From assembly GCF_900104555.1 (NCBI RefSeq), contig NZ_FNJU01000009.1, positions 1-64,000 of the forward strand: DNA of 64,000 nucleotides. Reading direction: 5' to 3'. This document shows, piece by piece, positions 1 through 8,645 of this stretch. This stretch comes from Litchfieldia salsa. GTDB taxonomy: Bacteria > Bacillota > Bacilli > Bacillales > Bacillaceae_L. The notes beneath the pieces were generated by a model. That model did not search any database. It saw nothing but the letters and a program-made list of their open reading frames with translations, and was not told the DNA's origin. Position 1 is the stretch's first letter. Each line of letters opens with the position of its first letter. Made by a program: the position numbers and the translations under genes.

Positions 1-95
1 GGGAGGTCCAATACTAAGACAGACCTAAAATACCGCGAACTTTTCTCTGATTCCCACAAAGATGTCCTCATATAATAGAAAAACCCATAATGGCA

Positions 96-1322
96 CTAGT
101 CCATTACAGGCTTGTCTTCATTGTATATTCCTTTTCTGTATTTATTTGGTGATACTCCAACCGCTTTCTTAAACGCCGTACTAAAATAATGCTGTGAATC
201 ATAACCGACTTGTTCAGCAATTTCATGGATTTGTAAGTCTGTTGAATTTAAGAGACTAATAGCCTTTTTCATTCTCATTTGTGTTATTAAACTAACAAAT
301 GAGAGGCCTAGCTCTTGTTTGATTGTACGACTTAAATAGACCGGTGACACTTGAAGGCTTTGAGCAAGAGAATCTAAAGTTAAATCAGTGCTTGTGTAAT
401 GCTCTCTGATGTAATTTCTAGCTCTCTTTACAATTGGTGAAACGATTGATTCTCCATATACTTTACTTTTACAATTTTTATAAAATGTAGGAACGTCCAT
501 TAAGTCACCTGTGATTGGTTCAGCATAAACGGTGGCAGCTGCCTTTAAATATTCTTGGATGGCGTTTTCTATTTTAGAAAATAGATCTTCTTGAACTTGA
601 CCCCAAAGAATAATGAAAAATAGACCTTTACTATCAGTGAAAATAAGTGATTTTTTCTCATTCACGATTTCCAATAAGATATTTTTAACAGCAAAGATAA
701 AGATTTCTCGATCATTCCCTCTAATGAGTGGTTGATCAAATTGAAATTCCTGGCTTCGAATGACAATGATATGAGTCGGAGCGGTGGTTGGCATTTCTAG
801 GAATCGCAGTTGCTCAAGGGTTTTCGTCTCTGAAAGATGACCTTCAACCCAATCTCTACAAAAGCGTTCTTGAATAACCAGCTGGTGTTGGGTAATATGA
901 CTTGTTGCCATTTTCATATAGTTAGTTTTTTCAGCCTGCTGGTTGATCTTATCACGGATGTTGTGAAGGACCTCCAATAGTTTCTCCGGTTTCACAGGCT
1001 TCAGCAAATAGTCCTCTACCTGCAAACGCAATGCTTCTTGTGCATAACTAAATTGATCATATCCTGAAATGACGAGTACACGACATCCAGGTAGGTCCTG
1101 CCGAAGATGTTTGACCATGGTTAATCCATTCATGATCGGCATATTTAAATCGACAAGCAAGATATCTATTTCATGCTTTAAAGCGAGTTCTAAAGCTTCC
1201 TCCCCATCCTCAGCTTCAGCCACTACTTCCATGCCCACTTCATTCCAGTTAATTGAATCACGTATACCCTCACGAATATTCGGCTCATCATCGGCAATCA
1301 ATACCTTCAAATACTCCTGCAA
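96..1322 (-). CDS. YesN-type response regulator, REC + AraC HTH
   Basis: This is a cytoplasmic DNA-binding response regulator of 408 residues. The receiver domain spans about 5-120, with acidic D11/D12, phospho-acceptor D58 (LLVDLNMP) and K108. A linker region follows, and a two-helix-turn-helix AraC/XylS domain occupies about 300-398 and ends in the usual YDSQHYFSTAFKKAVGVSP pattern. The start is a TTG preceded by AAGGGGGA at good spacing. It lies downstream of the YesM-type kinase and the binding protein, so it is presumably the output of that three-component sugar sensor. The regulated transporter or catabolic genes are not in the window. The call as a YesN-family regulator is secure; the ligand and targets are unknown. 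Confidence 0.93.
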   Translation of the reverse strand: MQEYLKVLIADDEPNIREGIRDSINWNEVGMEVVAEAEDGEEALELALKHEIDILLVDLNMPIMNGLTMVKHLRQDLPGCRVLVISGYDQFSYAQEALRLQVEDYLLKPVKPEKLLEVLHNIRDKINQQAEKTNYMKMATSHITQHQLVIQERFCRDWVEGHLSETKTLEQLRFLEMPTTAPTHIIVIRSQEFQFDQPLIRGNDREIFIFAVKNILLEIVNEKKSLIFTDSKGLFFIILWGQVQEDLFSKIENAIQEYLKAAATVYAEPITGDLMDVPTFYKNCKSKVYGESIVSPIVKRARNYIREHYTSTDLTLDSLAQSLQVSPVYLSRTIKQELGLSFVSLITQMRMKKAISLLNSTDLQIHEIAEQVGYDSQHYFSTAFKKAVGVSPNKYRKGIYNEDKPVMD

Positions 1323-1352
1323 ATAAATTCCCCCTTATATGGTGCGGTTCAT

Positions 1353-1440
1353 GGGGACGGTTCTCGTGTCTCATTCATAGTCCGATGACACATAAGAACC
1401 GTCCCCGTGTCTCATACACGAAAGCCGTCCACTGTTTCAT
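1353..1440. repeat. Dispersed REP-like repeat, inverted pair plus degenerate copy
   Basis: A forward copy lies at 1353-1373 and a reverse copy at about 1387-1414, so the two can pair as a hairpin. A degenerate reverse copy at 1415-1440 overlaps the TGA stop (1437-1439) of the kinase gene. This is the only cluster of the family left of 18 kb. Confidence 0.85.
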
Positions 1441-3251
1441 TTTGGTAATAGAATTTTTACGGTTGTGCCTTTGCCTTGCTCGCTTGTGATGTATAAGCCA
1501 TATGGTTCACCAAATGTTAATTTGATTCTAGCTTGTACATTCATAATTCCATATCCAATTTTGTTCATATTTCGTGATTCCTCGATGTTATTAAAATCAG
1601 TTGCTAAGTTTTCATTAAGCTTTATTAATTTTTCTTCGGGAATTCCGACACCATCGTCTTTTACATAGAGCACAAGGTCCCCATTTTCTTCTTTCCCGAT
1701 AATTTCAATATGTCCAGGACCTCTTCGTTCTTTTATCCCATGATAAATTGCGTTTTCAACAACCGGTTGTAGGACAAGTTTTAGGACGGTTACACTGTTC
1801 AAGTTGGTATCAATATTTAGATCAAACATTAACTTGTCTTTGTATCTTGCTTTTTGTATTTTTAAGTAGCTGAAGATATGTTCAATTTCATTTTCTAATG
1901 TAATCATGTCACTTCCCTTGCTCAACCCAATACGGAATAATTGTGACAACGATTCCACTACATCTGCTACTTCAAGAGCCCCTTTTTTTCTAGCCATCCA
2001 ATTGATTGTATCTAATGTGTTGTATAAGAAATGAGGCTTGATATGCGCTTGTAATGCACGTAATTCTGCTTCTCGTTTTTGACGCTCCTGAATCTCGGTT
2101 AAGGATATGAGTTTATTAATTTGAGCAAGCATGGTGTTGAAGCTTCTTCCAAGCATTCCAATTTCATCTTCGCGATCACCTTTATAACGAATCAATAAGT
2201 CCCCTGATTCTGCTTTATTCATAAAAGCATTTAGTTGGCGAATCGGCCTGGACATTGAATATGATAAATAATACGACGCTCCTATACCAAACATGATCAC
2301 AATAAATAAATAACTAATCACAAAGAAATGGATTTGCTGAACCTCTAATACAGATTCACTTGGTGAAAAAACACCGATGGTCGTTGAATTTGTAAAAGAA
2401 GACTTTCTATAAATGAATTGAAGATCTGTACCATCCACATTTTTCGAGAACGTATTTCTTGGTGATTCCTCAAACCACTCAGTTGGAATTTTACTAATAA
2501 TAGCTTCTGGAGGTGCATAGATGGTGTCTCCATTTTCTTCTGTCACCATCAAATATCCTGATTTACCTAATTTTACGTCCTTAAGTGTTTCAGAAATGAC
2601 TCGAAGCTTAAGGTCAATGAGAACAACGCCCAGGACTTTTTGTGTTGTAGGATCAACGATTGCTCGAACCCCGGAAACTAACTCCTCATCCGTGTAGTTC
2701 ACATGTGAAGTCACATTTCGATCCTTTGGATGGCCGATTATTTTGAATATCCCCTTATTTTCAATTGCTTCCTTATACCATTTCTCTTCAGTTAATGACT
2801 TAATATTTCGTGCATACATTTCATTACTAATATATTCTCCATCACTATTGATTAAAAGAATACCTGCGATTTCTGGATTCACAGTCGTAAACCCCTGAAG
2901 AAACTGTCTGATTTGATAAGAATAATCAGGATCAGGTTGGAATTCATTTTCACTATTTTTTAAAAAGCGCTTCACATCCTGATCAAAGGAGATTAAATAG
3001 GAGATATTCTGCATATTTTCGACATAGGATTCAAGTGATTTATTTGCCTGACCAATGAGTTGTAACGTATGTTCCGCATCTTGTTTTTCCATAATACGGT
3101 CAACCGTCACATTGATTAAAAGGCCTAGTACAATCGACGGAAGAATACTAATTCCTAATAGTAAAGCAATAATTTTGTAGCGAATAGGCAGATTATCAAT
3201 CTGTAGTTTATTTGTGATAAATTTTCGTAAAGAGAATCTTTTACCTTGCAT
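1437..3251 (-). CDS. YesM/LytS-type sensor histidine kinase
   Basis: A membrane histidine kinase of 604 residues. TM1 is at about 26-46, an extracytoplasmic sensor domain (Cache-like) at 50-305, TM2 at 308-330 and HAMP at about 327-380. The His_kinase domain follows with phospho-acceptor H407 in KPHFLYNTL, then an HATPase domain with N-box near 500 and DDGVGIP at about 532. The ATG start overlaps the stop of the upstream binding-protein gene by 11 nt, which suggests translational coupling. Known relatives (the XylFII-LytS-YesN xylose sensor of clostridia) use a membrane-tethered sugar-binding protein to trigger such a kinase; that this one works the same way is inferred from gene order. Its TGA stop lies inside a degenerate copy of the dispersed repeat. 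Confidence 0.93.
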   Translation of the reverse strand: MQGKRFSLRKFITNKLQIDNLPIRYKIIALLLGISILPSIVLGLLINVTVDRIMEKQDAEHTLQLIGQANKSLESYVENMQNISYLISFDQDVKRFLKNSENEFQPDPDYSYQIRQFLQGFTTVNPEIAGILLINSDGEYISNEMYARNIKSLTEEKWYKEAIENKGIFKIIGHPKDRNVTSHVNYTDEELVSGVRAIVDPTTQKVLGVVLIDLKLRVISETLKDVKLGKSGYLMVTEENGDTIYAPPEAIISKIPTEWFEESPRNTFSKNVDGTDLQFIYRKSSFTNSTTIGVFSPSESVLEVQQIHFFVISYLFIVIMFGIGASYYLSYSMSRPIRQLNAFMNKAESGDLLIRYKGDREDEIGMLGRSFNTMLAQINKLISLTEIQERQKREAELRALQAHIKPHFLYNTLDTINWMARKKGALEVADVVESLSQLFRIGLSKGSDMITLENEIEHIFSYLKIQKARYKDKLMFDLNIDTNLNSVTVLKLVLQPVVENAIYHGIKERRGPGHIEIIGKEENGDLVLYVKDDGVGIPEEKLIKLNENLATDFNNIEESRNMNKIGYGIMNVQARIKLTFGEPYGLYITSEQGKGTTVKILLPK

Positions 3252-4245
3252 AAAATTCCCCTACGTTTTCCTTCGTTACAACGGTAATACCGGTATCCAT
3301 CGTTACGGTGGAAGTGGCATCATCGGTGAAGAGTTTACTTTTTGATAAAATAAGATCGTTTTGAAGGTGAAACAAATATTGTAGTGACCAATATCCCATA
3401 TTCCAAGTACCCTGAGCCATTGTTGCCGAGATGCTTCCATTTTCAACCATGTCCAAGGTTTCTTTATCTGTATCAAAACTTATAATTTCAATTTGTCTAT
3501 TTAATTGAGCCTTTGCCTCTGCAACACCTACGCCTCCATTTGCTTCTGTTACAAAGAGACCTTTCAAATCAGAATGCGCTTTCATCATCTCGATTGCAGC
3601 CTGCTTCGAAAGAAGTTTTTCCGCTTTGCCATCCTTCACATCCACAACCTGAATATTGGGGTATTCTTCTTTAAGGGTTTGCTGAAATCCATTCACTCTT
3701 TCGATATGGTTTGACTGATTTGGAAGTGTAATGACCCCAACCTTCCCATCATTACCTACCAATTTTGCCATTTGATGTGCAGCTTTCTCTCCTGCAATGA
3801 AATTATTTGTACCATAAAATGCAGCGGCCTTACTGTCAGGTGCGTTGGAATCAAATAATACGACTGGTATTCCTGCTTCAATTGCTTTATTAATGGTAGC
3901 ATTTAATCTTTCAGGATGAATGGCAGTTAATGCAATTCCGGCCGGTTTTCTGGCAATGACTTGCTCAAGAACGGTAATTTGCTCATTCACATCATACTGT
4001 GTGGCTCCACGATATTCGACTGATACATTTAATGCTTCTGCTGCATCCTCAAACCCCTTCACAACCTCTTTCCAATACTCAATACCGACCATAAAAGTCA
4101 CCATCACATAAGTATCCTCTACTTCTCCCTGAACCTTCTCATCTTCCTGATCAAATACTGCTGGGAGTTCTCGGGTTTGGTATTGATATAAATACATTAG
4201 AAAAGAGGCAATTAAGATGCCATAAACAACTAATAGCTTTTTCAA
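3241..4245 (-). CDS. Membrane-anchored periplasmic-type sugar-binding protein
   Basis: A 334-residue RbsB/Peripla_BP_4 fold protein. Residues 3-19 form a hydrophobic N-terminal segment with no lipobox cysteine, so it is probably an uncleaved membrane anchor. The two-lobed binding domain runs from about 45 to 330, with family segments such as ITVLEQVIARKPAGIALTA and VPVVLFDSN-like strands. No permease or ATPase follows; the next gene is the sensor kinase, overlapping by 11 nt. This fits a sensing rather than transport role, as in XylFII-type three-component systems. The start is TTG with AAGGGG about 10 nt upstream. The sugar cannot be named from sequence. Confidence 0.85.
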   Translation of the reverse strand: MKKLLVVYGILIASFLMYLYQYQTRELPAVFDQEDEKVQGEVEDTYVMVTFMVGIEYWKEVVKGFEDAAEALNVSVEYRGATQYDVNEQITVLEQVIARKPAGIALTAIHPERLNATINKAIEAGIPVVLFDSNAPDSKAAAFYGTNNFIAGEKAAHQMAKLVGNDGKVGVITLPNQSNHIERVNGFQQTLKEEYPNIQVVDVKDGKAEKLLSKQAAIEMMKAHSDLKGLFVTEANGGVGVAEAKAQLNRQIEIISFDTDKETLDMVENGSISATMAQGTWNMGYWSLQYLFHLQNDLILSKSKLFTDDATSTVTMDTGITVVTKENVGEFYAR

Positions 4246-4459
4246 TCTATTGTAACCCCTTCCATTAAGGTGTTAGAAGCTTAAACAATTGATAACCTTT
4301 TTATAGACCTATTCTACTAAACAAAAGAGTGCCTGTCATTACCCCAAAATTTGAAGGTGGTATTTTTTGTGATTTGTAGATTTTTTTACTGAGGCAGCGT
4401 ATCCATTTTAATTGATGTGATCCCCGCTATGTGAAGAAATCTTTGCTTGGATCAGGGGG

Positions 4460-4990
4460 TTTTGGCTATTGGGTGTTCCTATTAGACAAAATCTTTGTTT
4501 GGTTATCGGATTTTGTTTAATAGAGGGCTCCTATCGAACAAAGTCTTTGCTCGATTCTTGGGTTTTGTCTAATAGAGGGCTTCTATTGAACAAAACCATT
4601 CCCCGAGACATGTGTTTTGTCTAATAGAGCTCTTCTATTGAACAAAACCATTCCCCGCGACACGTGTTTTGTCTAATAGAGCATTTCTATTGAACAAAAC
4701 CATTCCCCGCGACATGTGTTTTGTCTAATAGAGCTCTTCTATTGAACAAAACCATTCCCCAGACCGTTTGTTTTGTCTAATAGAGCTCTCCTATTGGACA
4801 AAATCATTCCTCGAGACATGTGTTTTGTCTAATAGAGCTCTTCTATTGAACAAAACCATTCCCTGAGACACGTGTTTTGTCTAATAGAGCTCTCCTATTG
4901 AACAAAACCATTCCCCGCGACATGTGTTTTGTCTAATAGAGGGCTTCTATTAGACAAACTCCTAATGCAAACAGTCCGTTTTGTCTATTA
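4460..4990. repeat. 52-bp tandem hairpin array, about 10 units
   Basis: The block TTTTGTCTAATAGAG recurs at 4563, 4615, 4667, 4719, 4771, 4823, 4875 and 4927, an exact 52-bp period, with degenerate units at about 4460 and 4511. Each unit contains an inverted repeat (TTTTGTCTAATAG facing CTATTGAACAAAA) and a less conserved 18-bp linker around CCATTCCCCGCGACATG. The last unit (about 4928-4958) is a perfect 13-bp stem. The array fills most of the 4246-5139 intergenic gap; no gene is seen there. Confidence 0.9.
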
Positions 4991-5139
4991 CAAATCTATT
5001 ATTACCAGCTTTCCTACATCTGAATACAGTAGGCTTACCTATCTAGTTATTAACAGCCTTTACAACAAAAAAAAGAAGCCTTTTATATCATAATAAGCTT
5101 CTCATATTATTATGCAGATTTAAGAAAAACATAAGCTTT

Positions 5140-5310
5140 TTAAAGTGTAACAAGCTTCTCTTTCGAACACTCATTATACCTTTGAACTAATTCCTGATCA
5201 TCCAGAGCAAAGAGCTCCTCTTCTGTGATTCCGTCACTTAGCTCCAACACTTTTCTTTCTGTTTCAAATCGTTCAAATTCAGATAAAAAGTAGCTTTTTA
5301 CAATTAACAT
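5140..5310 (-). CDS. Small acidic protein, unknown function
   Basis: A 56-residue ORF starting MLIVKSYFLSEFERFETE and ending CSKEKLVTL. The open frame extends further upstream, but that extension would translate a palindromic repeat. The ATG at 5308-5310 has a strong GGGAGAGG site 5 nt upstream, so the short form is preferred. The second half (ITEEELFALDDQELVQRY) resembles short Bacillus proteins with a D-E-E-L helix, but I cannot assign a family with confidence. It follows the phosphoesterase gene on the same strand. Confidence 0.6.
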   Translation of the reverse strand: MLIVKSYFLSEFERFETERKVLELSDGITEEELFALDDQELVQRYNECSKEKLVTL

Positions 5311-5413
5311 AGCGCCTCTCCCTTTCTCTTCATTACTATAGCTAAATTTTTGCCAGATTGGGAGACTTTTATACAATAAATAAGAAGATTTTTTTATAGA
5401 CTTATATATTTTT

Positions 5414-5451
5414 GGTGCCAGGCACCCGAAGTGGGACAAGAGTTGTCCCAC
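5414..5451. repeat. Composite palindrome (GGTGCCAGGCACC + GTGGGACAA hairpin)
   Basis: A 13-bp palindrome GGTGCCAGGCACC (5414-5426) is followed by a perfect 9-bp stem GTGGGACAA-gag-TTGTCCCAC (5431-5451), ending 7 bp from the phosphoesterase stop codon. A mirror-image partner lies at 6266-6301 on the other side of the same gene. Confidence 0.8.
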
Positions 5452-5458
5452 TTAAATG

Positions 5459-6178
5459 CTAGAGTCGACCGTTTTTAACGATACGAGCCATCATGTCAGC
5501 ATTCGGGTATCCTACTTCATCATACTTCGCTGCTGCTAATTCGGGATCCACAGTCACTCTTTGAATCGTTGTTGAAATCTGACCCTGATTGACTTCTACG
5601 ATACCATATGAGGCTTTTGCTAATCCGTCAAAAGGAAGGCCAACACTCCCAATATTCATTACAATACGCCCACCGATAAAACGAATATATGGTTTATGGA
5701 TATGTGCATATAGATAAAGATCTGCAGCTTGTCCAGCCATTAAGGTTTGTTCAATTTTATCATCATCTGAATTTGGCGGAATTATATCAAATAAGCTTTC
5801 AGGTGTTGCATGAAATGCATGAATTTTCACTCCATCAGCCTCTGTTTGGATACTCGTAGGTAGGTTCGCTAAATAAGAAAGATCATCTTCATTAAGCTTA
5901 GAAACCGTCCAGTCTCGCTCAGTATTCATTATTTCTAATGCTTGAGCAGGGACCTCGCCTTCTTTTACACCACGAACGACCCATTCATCTGCATTTCCTT
6001 TAATAACTTCTGTGTTTAATTCACGAATTAAATCAAGAGCTCTTTTCGGTTCAGGTCCCCGGTAACAAAGGTCACCGAGTACAAAGATTTGATCAATCTC
6101 TCTCATTAAGATATCTGCCAATACCGCTTCTAAAGCTACTGCATTACCGTGAATGTCTGAAATAAATGCTAGTTTCAT
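5459..6178 (-). CDS. Metallophosphoesterase (YfcE/calcineurin-like)
   Basis: A 239-residue calcineurin-like phosphoesterase. It shows the dimetal-site motifs in order: ISDIHGN (D8, H10), GDLCYRGPEP (GD35-36), KGNADEW (N61), HAFHATPES, and YAHIHKPYIR near the C terminus. The start is the ATG at 6176-6178, preceded by GAGGT; the longer open frame has no ribosome binding site and no family homology. Family members hydrolyse phosphodiesters or phosphoproteins; the substrate here is unknown. The gene is bracketed by two inverted composite palindromes. Confidence 0.88.
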   Translation of the reverse strand: MKLAFISDIHGNAVALEAVLADILMREIDQIFVLGDLCYRGPEPKRALDLIRELNTEVIKGNADEWVVRGVKEGEVPAQALEIMNTERDWTVSKLNEDDLSYLANLPTSIQTEADGVKIHAFHATPESLFDIIPPNSDDDKIEQTLMAGQAADLYLYAHIHKPYIRFIGGRIVMNIGSVGLPFDGLAKASYGIVEVNQGQISTTIQRVTVDPELAAAKYDEVGYPNADMMARIVKNGRL

Positions 6179-6265
6179 CAGATCAACCTCGCTTCCATTA
6201 AAATTGTTCTCTATCTTAAAGTATACCCTTTTTCCACACCATGTTACCATCTTGATGGTGCAACC

Positions 6266-6301
6266 GGGACAATTCGCGTCCCAGTTTTGGTGCCTGGCAC
6301 C
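6266..6301. repeat. Composite palindrome, mirror of 5414-5451
   Basis: GGGAC-aattcgc-GTCCC (6266-6282) is followed by the 13-bp palindrome GGTGCCTGGCACC (6289-6301). Relative to the element at 5414-5451 the order is reversed, so the two copies face each other across the phosphoesterase gene. Confidence 0.8.
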
Positions 6302-6315
6302 AAAAAAAGAGACCG

Positions 6316-6350
6316 CAAAAAAACCTAATCGAGAGCCGATTAGGTAGGTT
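6316..6350 (-). terminator. Rho-independent terminator of M20 peptidase gene
   Basis: A perfect 8-bp stem CCTAATCG/CGATTAGG (6324-6344) is followed on the minus strand by a run of seven T. It sits 19 nt downstream of the peptidase stop codon. Confidence 0.85.
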
Positions 6351-6362
6351 TTTAACTCTTTT

Positions 6363-7505
6363 TTACTCCGACAATTTCTGAATGGTTTTCGCTAAGAGCA
6401 ATGTTCGTTCTGTTAATGTCGGGATTTCTAAATATTCTTTTTCACTGTGAGCATCTCCGCCAACAGGACCTAGTCCGTCGATCGTGGCAACACCGTTTGC
6501 TGAGGTAAATGAAGCATCTCCTCCGCCACCTGTTGAAGTGTCTTTTAGCTTCACACCAATTTCTTTTCCGACGCCTTGAATGACATGAAGGAGCTCTTCG
6601 TTACGTTCATTTTTTTCCATCGGAGGTCGATTCATTTCACCTTCTAAGGTAATCTTTGTTCCAGGCACATCACATACAGAACAAATTGATTTAATTTGTT
6701 GCTCTAACATCGCAGCTTGCTCTAGCTCAGTGATACGAATGTCTACATGTGCGACTGCATTTTGTGAGACCGTATTGACCGCAGATCCCCCTTCAATGAT
6801 ACCGACATTTACACTAATGCCATTTTCATGATCGGTTAGCTGATGTAGTTGAATGATTTTATAAGCGAGTGCCTCAATCGCACTTCGCCCTTTCTCAGGC
6901 TCAATCCCTGAGTGTGCGGCTTTCCCTTTGACAACTAATGTATATCGACCGCCTCCACGTCTAGCGGATACAAGTGATCCGTCTTTTCGCGCTGGCTCCA
7001 TAATGAGTGCATAATCCTTGCCATTTGACTGATCTTCAATCAATGATCGTGATGAGGGTGAACCGATTTCCTCATCTCCGTTTAGCACAAGTAGAACATT
7101 CTCATATGCCTTCACGTCTTCACTTTGTAATGCCATCAACGCATACAATACCTCTACCAGACTTGACTTCATATCAACAACACCTGGTCCATAGGCTCTT
7201 GTTCCTTCCACCCGGAAAGGACGTTCCGCAACCGTTCCTTCTGGGAAAACAGTATCCATATGTCCACAAATGATAATTCTTGGATCCACTGCGTTTTTAT
7301 GCTTAATGACCAGATTATTACCATAGTCGGCTTCCTCTTTTACCTCCACAGTAAATCCTAAGCGTTCAAATTTCTGTTGTAAAACAAGGCCTACTCGGTC
7401 AATTCCTTCTTTATAATAAGATCCACTATCAATATTGACCAATTCCTCAATTAATTGAAGCATCTCTTCTTGTTTGTTTTGAATAAAATGTTTCACATTA
7501 CCCAC
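6363..7505 (-). CDS. M20 family metallopeptidase (carboxypeptidase G2-like)
   Basis: A 380-residue cytoplasmic peptidase of the M20A/CPG2 type. Metal and catalytic residues are visible: GHMDTVFPEG (H82, D84), VVDMKSS (bridging D111), GDEEIGSPSS (catalytic E145, ligand E146) and GGDAHSEKEY near the C terminus. The dimerisation domain lies at about 185-290. The length matches glutamate carboxypeptidases and ArgE/DapE relatives; the substrate is not defined by sequence. It is monocistronic, with its own terminator. Confidence 0.92.
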   Translation of the reverse strand: MGNVKHFIQNKQEEMLQLIEELVNIDSGSYYKEGIDRVGLVLQQKFERLGFTVEVKEEADYGNNLVIKHKNAVDPRIIICGHMDTVFPEGTVAERPFRVEGTRAYGPGVVDMKSSLVEVLYALMALQSEDVKAYENVLLVLNGDEEIGSPSSRSLIEDQSNGKDYALIMEPARKDGSLVSARRGGGRYTLVVKGKAAHSGIEPEKGRSAIEALAYKIIQLHQLTDHENGISVNVGIIEGGSAVNTVSQNAVAHVDIRITELEQAAMLEQQIKSICSVCDVPGTKITLEGEMNRPPMEKNERNEELLHVIQGVGKEIGVKLKDTSTGGGGDASFTSANGVATIDGLGPVGGDAHSEKEYLEIPTLTERTLLLAKTIQKLSE

Positions 7506-7697
7506 TCCTGCTAATTCTTAAATACTAGTATACCACCATTACCTACTGTTATGGGTGAGCTAACATCTGGAAATAAACTAGTATGTGAGATTTATAGGTA
7601 ATTAGTTGGTCAAGTTATTACTATATTATATGATGCTACTTGTTGATCAAACACTGGTGAACATGGGGTTATTCATTATTTTCCAAAAAATAGACTG

Positions 7698-8141
7698 TTA
7701 TAACTTCCCTTTTCTTTTGTTAAAAATCCATAATGCTAAAAGCGCCAAACCTGCACCAATCGAATCTAGACCCACATCCATGATGGAAGCTGTTCTACTA
7801 GGTACAAGGCTTTGATGAAATTCATCTGTCATTGCATAAACGGTCGTTAATATCCACGCATATAGATAAGCTCGCTTTATATCACCTAGAGCAAAGCGGA
7901 ATAAAATGCCTAATAGACCAAAGGCAATCACATGTCCAGATTTTCGAATAATGAAATTTAGCTGATCAACGAGCAGGTATGGATCCCAGCTGATTCCCAA
8001 AAAATCATAAACAGTCTTAATACTATCTCCAAGCATGCTGGAAGTACTATCTCCTGTGAAGCTTGGTGATCCTGTTGCGTGAAAGATCATATAACAATAG
8101 CCAATCGTTATGACCCACCAAATGATACGTTTTTTATTCAT
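7698..8141 (-). CDS. VanZ-like membrane protein
   Basis: A 147-residue membrane protein with four predicted helices and the VanZ-family signature: KSGHVIAFGLLGILF, then DEFHQSLVPSRTASIMDVGLDSIGAGLALL. VanZ of Tn1546 gives low teicoplanin resistance; most chromosomal VanZ-like proteins have unknown function. I chose ATG 8139-8141, preceded by GGTGAAG, over the upstream ATG at 8153, which lacks a ribosome binding site. A second VanZ-like protein is encoded at 29344. Confidence 0.85.
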   Translation of the reverse strand: MNKKRIIWWVITIGYCYMIFHATGSPSFTGDSTSSMLGDSIKTVYDFLGISWDPYLLVDQLNFIIRKSGHVIAFGLLGILFRFALGDIKRAYLYAWILTTVYAMTDEFHQSLVPSRTASIMDVGLDSIGAGLALLALWIFNKRKGKL

Positions 8142-8276
8142 GTTCTTCACCATCTTATTTTACAATTGTTATGAATAATTTATCTTAGCTCACTTCCTAA
8201 AAAATTACAATATCATTGAAGGAATGCATGTTTTTTTTACCCCCGAGACAAAATAGGGAAAAGAAAGGATGAGACA

Positions 8277-8453
8277 ATGCGTAACTTGATTATGAGTGTG
8301 CTAATTAATTATGTGATTTCAAGCATTATGTTAAAAAGAAACCTGGATTGGCATAGAAAATTAGTATGGATTTTTGGTCCGTTGTTTTTCATTTTTACTC
8401 AATTACAAACCGAGTATGCGATCAAAAGGATAAAACAGAGTGAACAAAAATAA
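8277..8453 (+). CDS. Small membrane protein, unknown function
   Basis: A 58-codon ORF beginning MRNLIMSVLINYVISS and ending KRIKQSEQK. An AAAGGATGA site stands 5 nt before the ATG. One central hydrophobic stretch (KLVWIFGPLFFIFTQLQ) suggests a single membrane span, followed by a basic tail. It is divergent from the VanZ-like gene. I know of no family. The good ribosome binding site and clean frame support it being real. Confidence 0.5.
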   Translation: MRNLIMSVLINYVISSIMLKRNLDWHRKLVWIFGPLFFIFTQLQTEYAIKRIKQSEQK

Positions 8454-8494
8454 TCTATACAGTAAATGTGATTGACCATATACCCCATAACCCA

Positions 8495-8514
8495 GTCCGG
8501 ACGCGAACGGACTG
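8495..8514. other. Isolated GC-rich inverted repeat
   Basis: AGTCCG...CGGACT forms a 6-8 bp stem in the 8454-8645 gap, with no T-run on either strand, so a terminator role is doubtful. Nothing else is recognised in that gap apart from a TATAAT-like hexamer at 8618-8623 ahead of the next gene. Confidence 0.35.
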
Positions 8515-8645
8515 GAGCGAATGAAGACCACGTAACAAATCTGAAACTATATGTGTATCATCCCCACCTTCATTCAATTTCCAGTGACTATTTTCCCATT
8601 TAATCACTGACTTCCTTTATAATAAGACAAAAGGGGAGACAGAAA

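Noticed and set aside
4460-4990. Possible CRISPR array
   Set aside because: The 52-bp units are contiguous and the linkers between the conserved inverted repeats are themselves nearly the same from unit to unit. There are no unique spacers and no cas genes.
5311-5451. N-terminal extension of the small protein at 5140
   Set aside because: It would translate the GGTGCC palindrome and GTGGGACAA hairpin; the internal ATG has the strong ribosome binding site.
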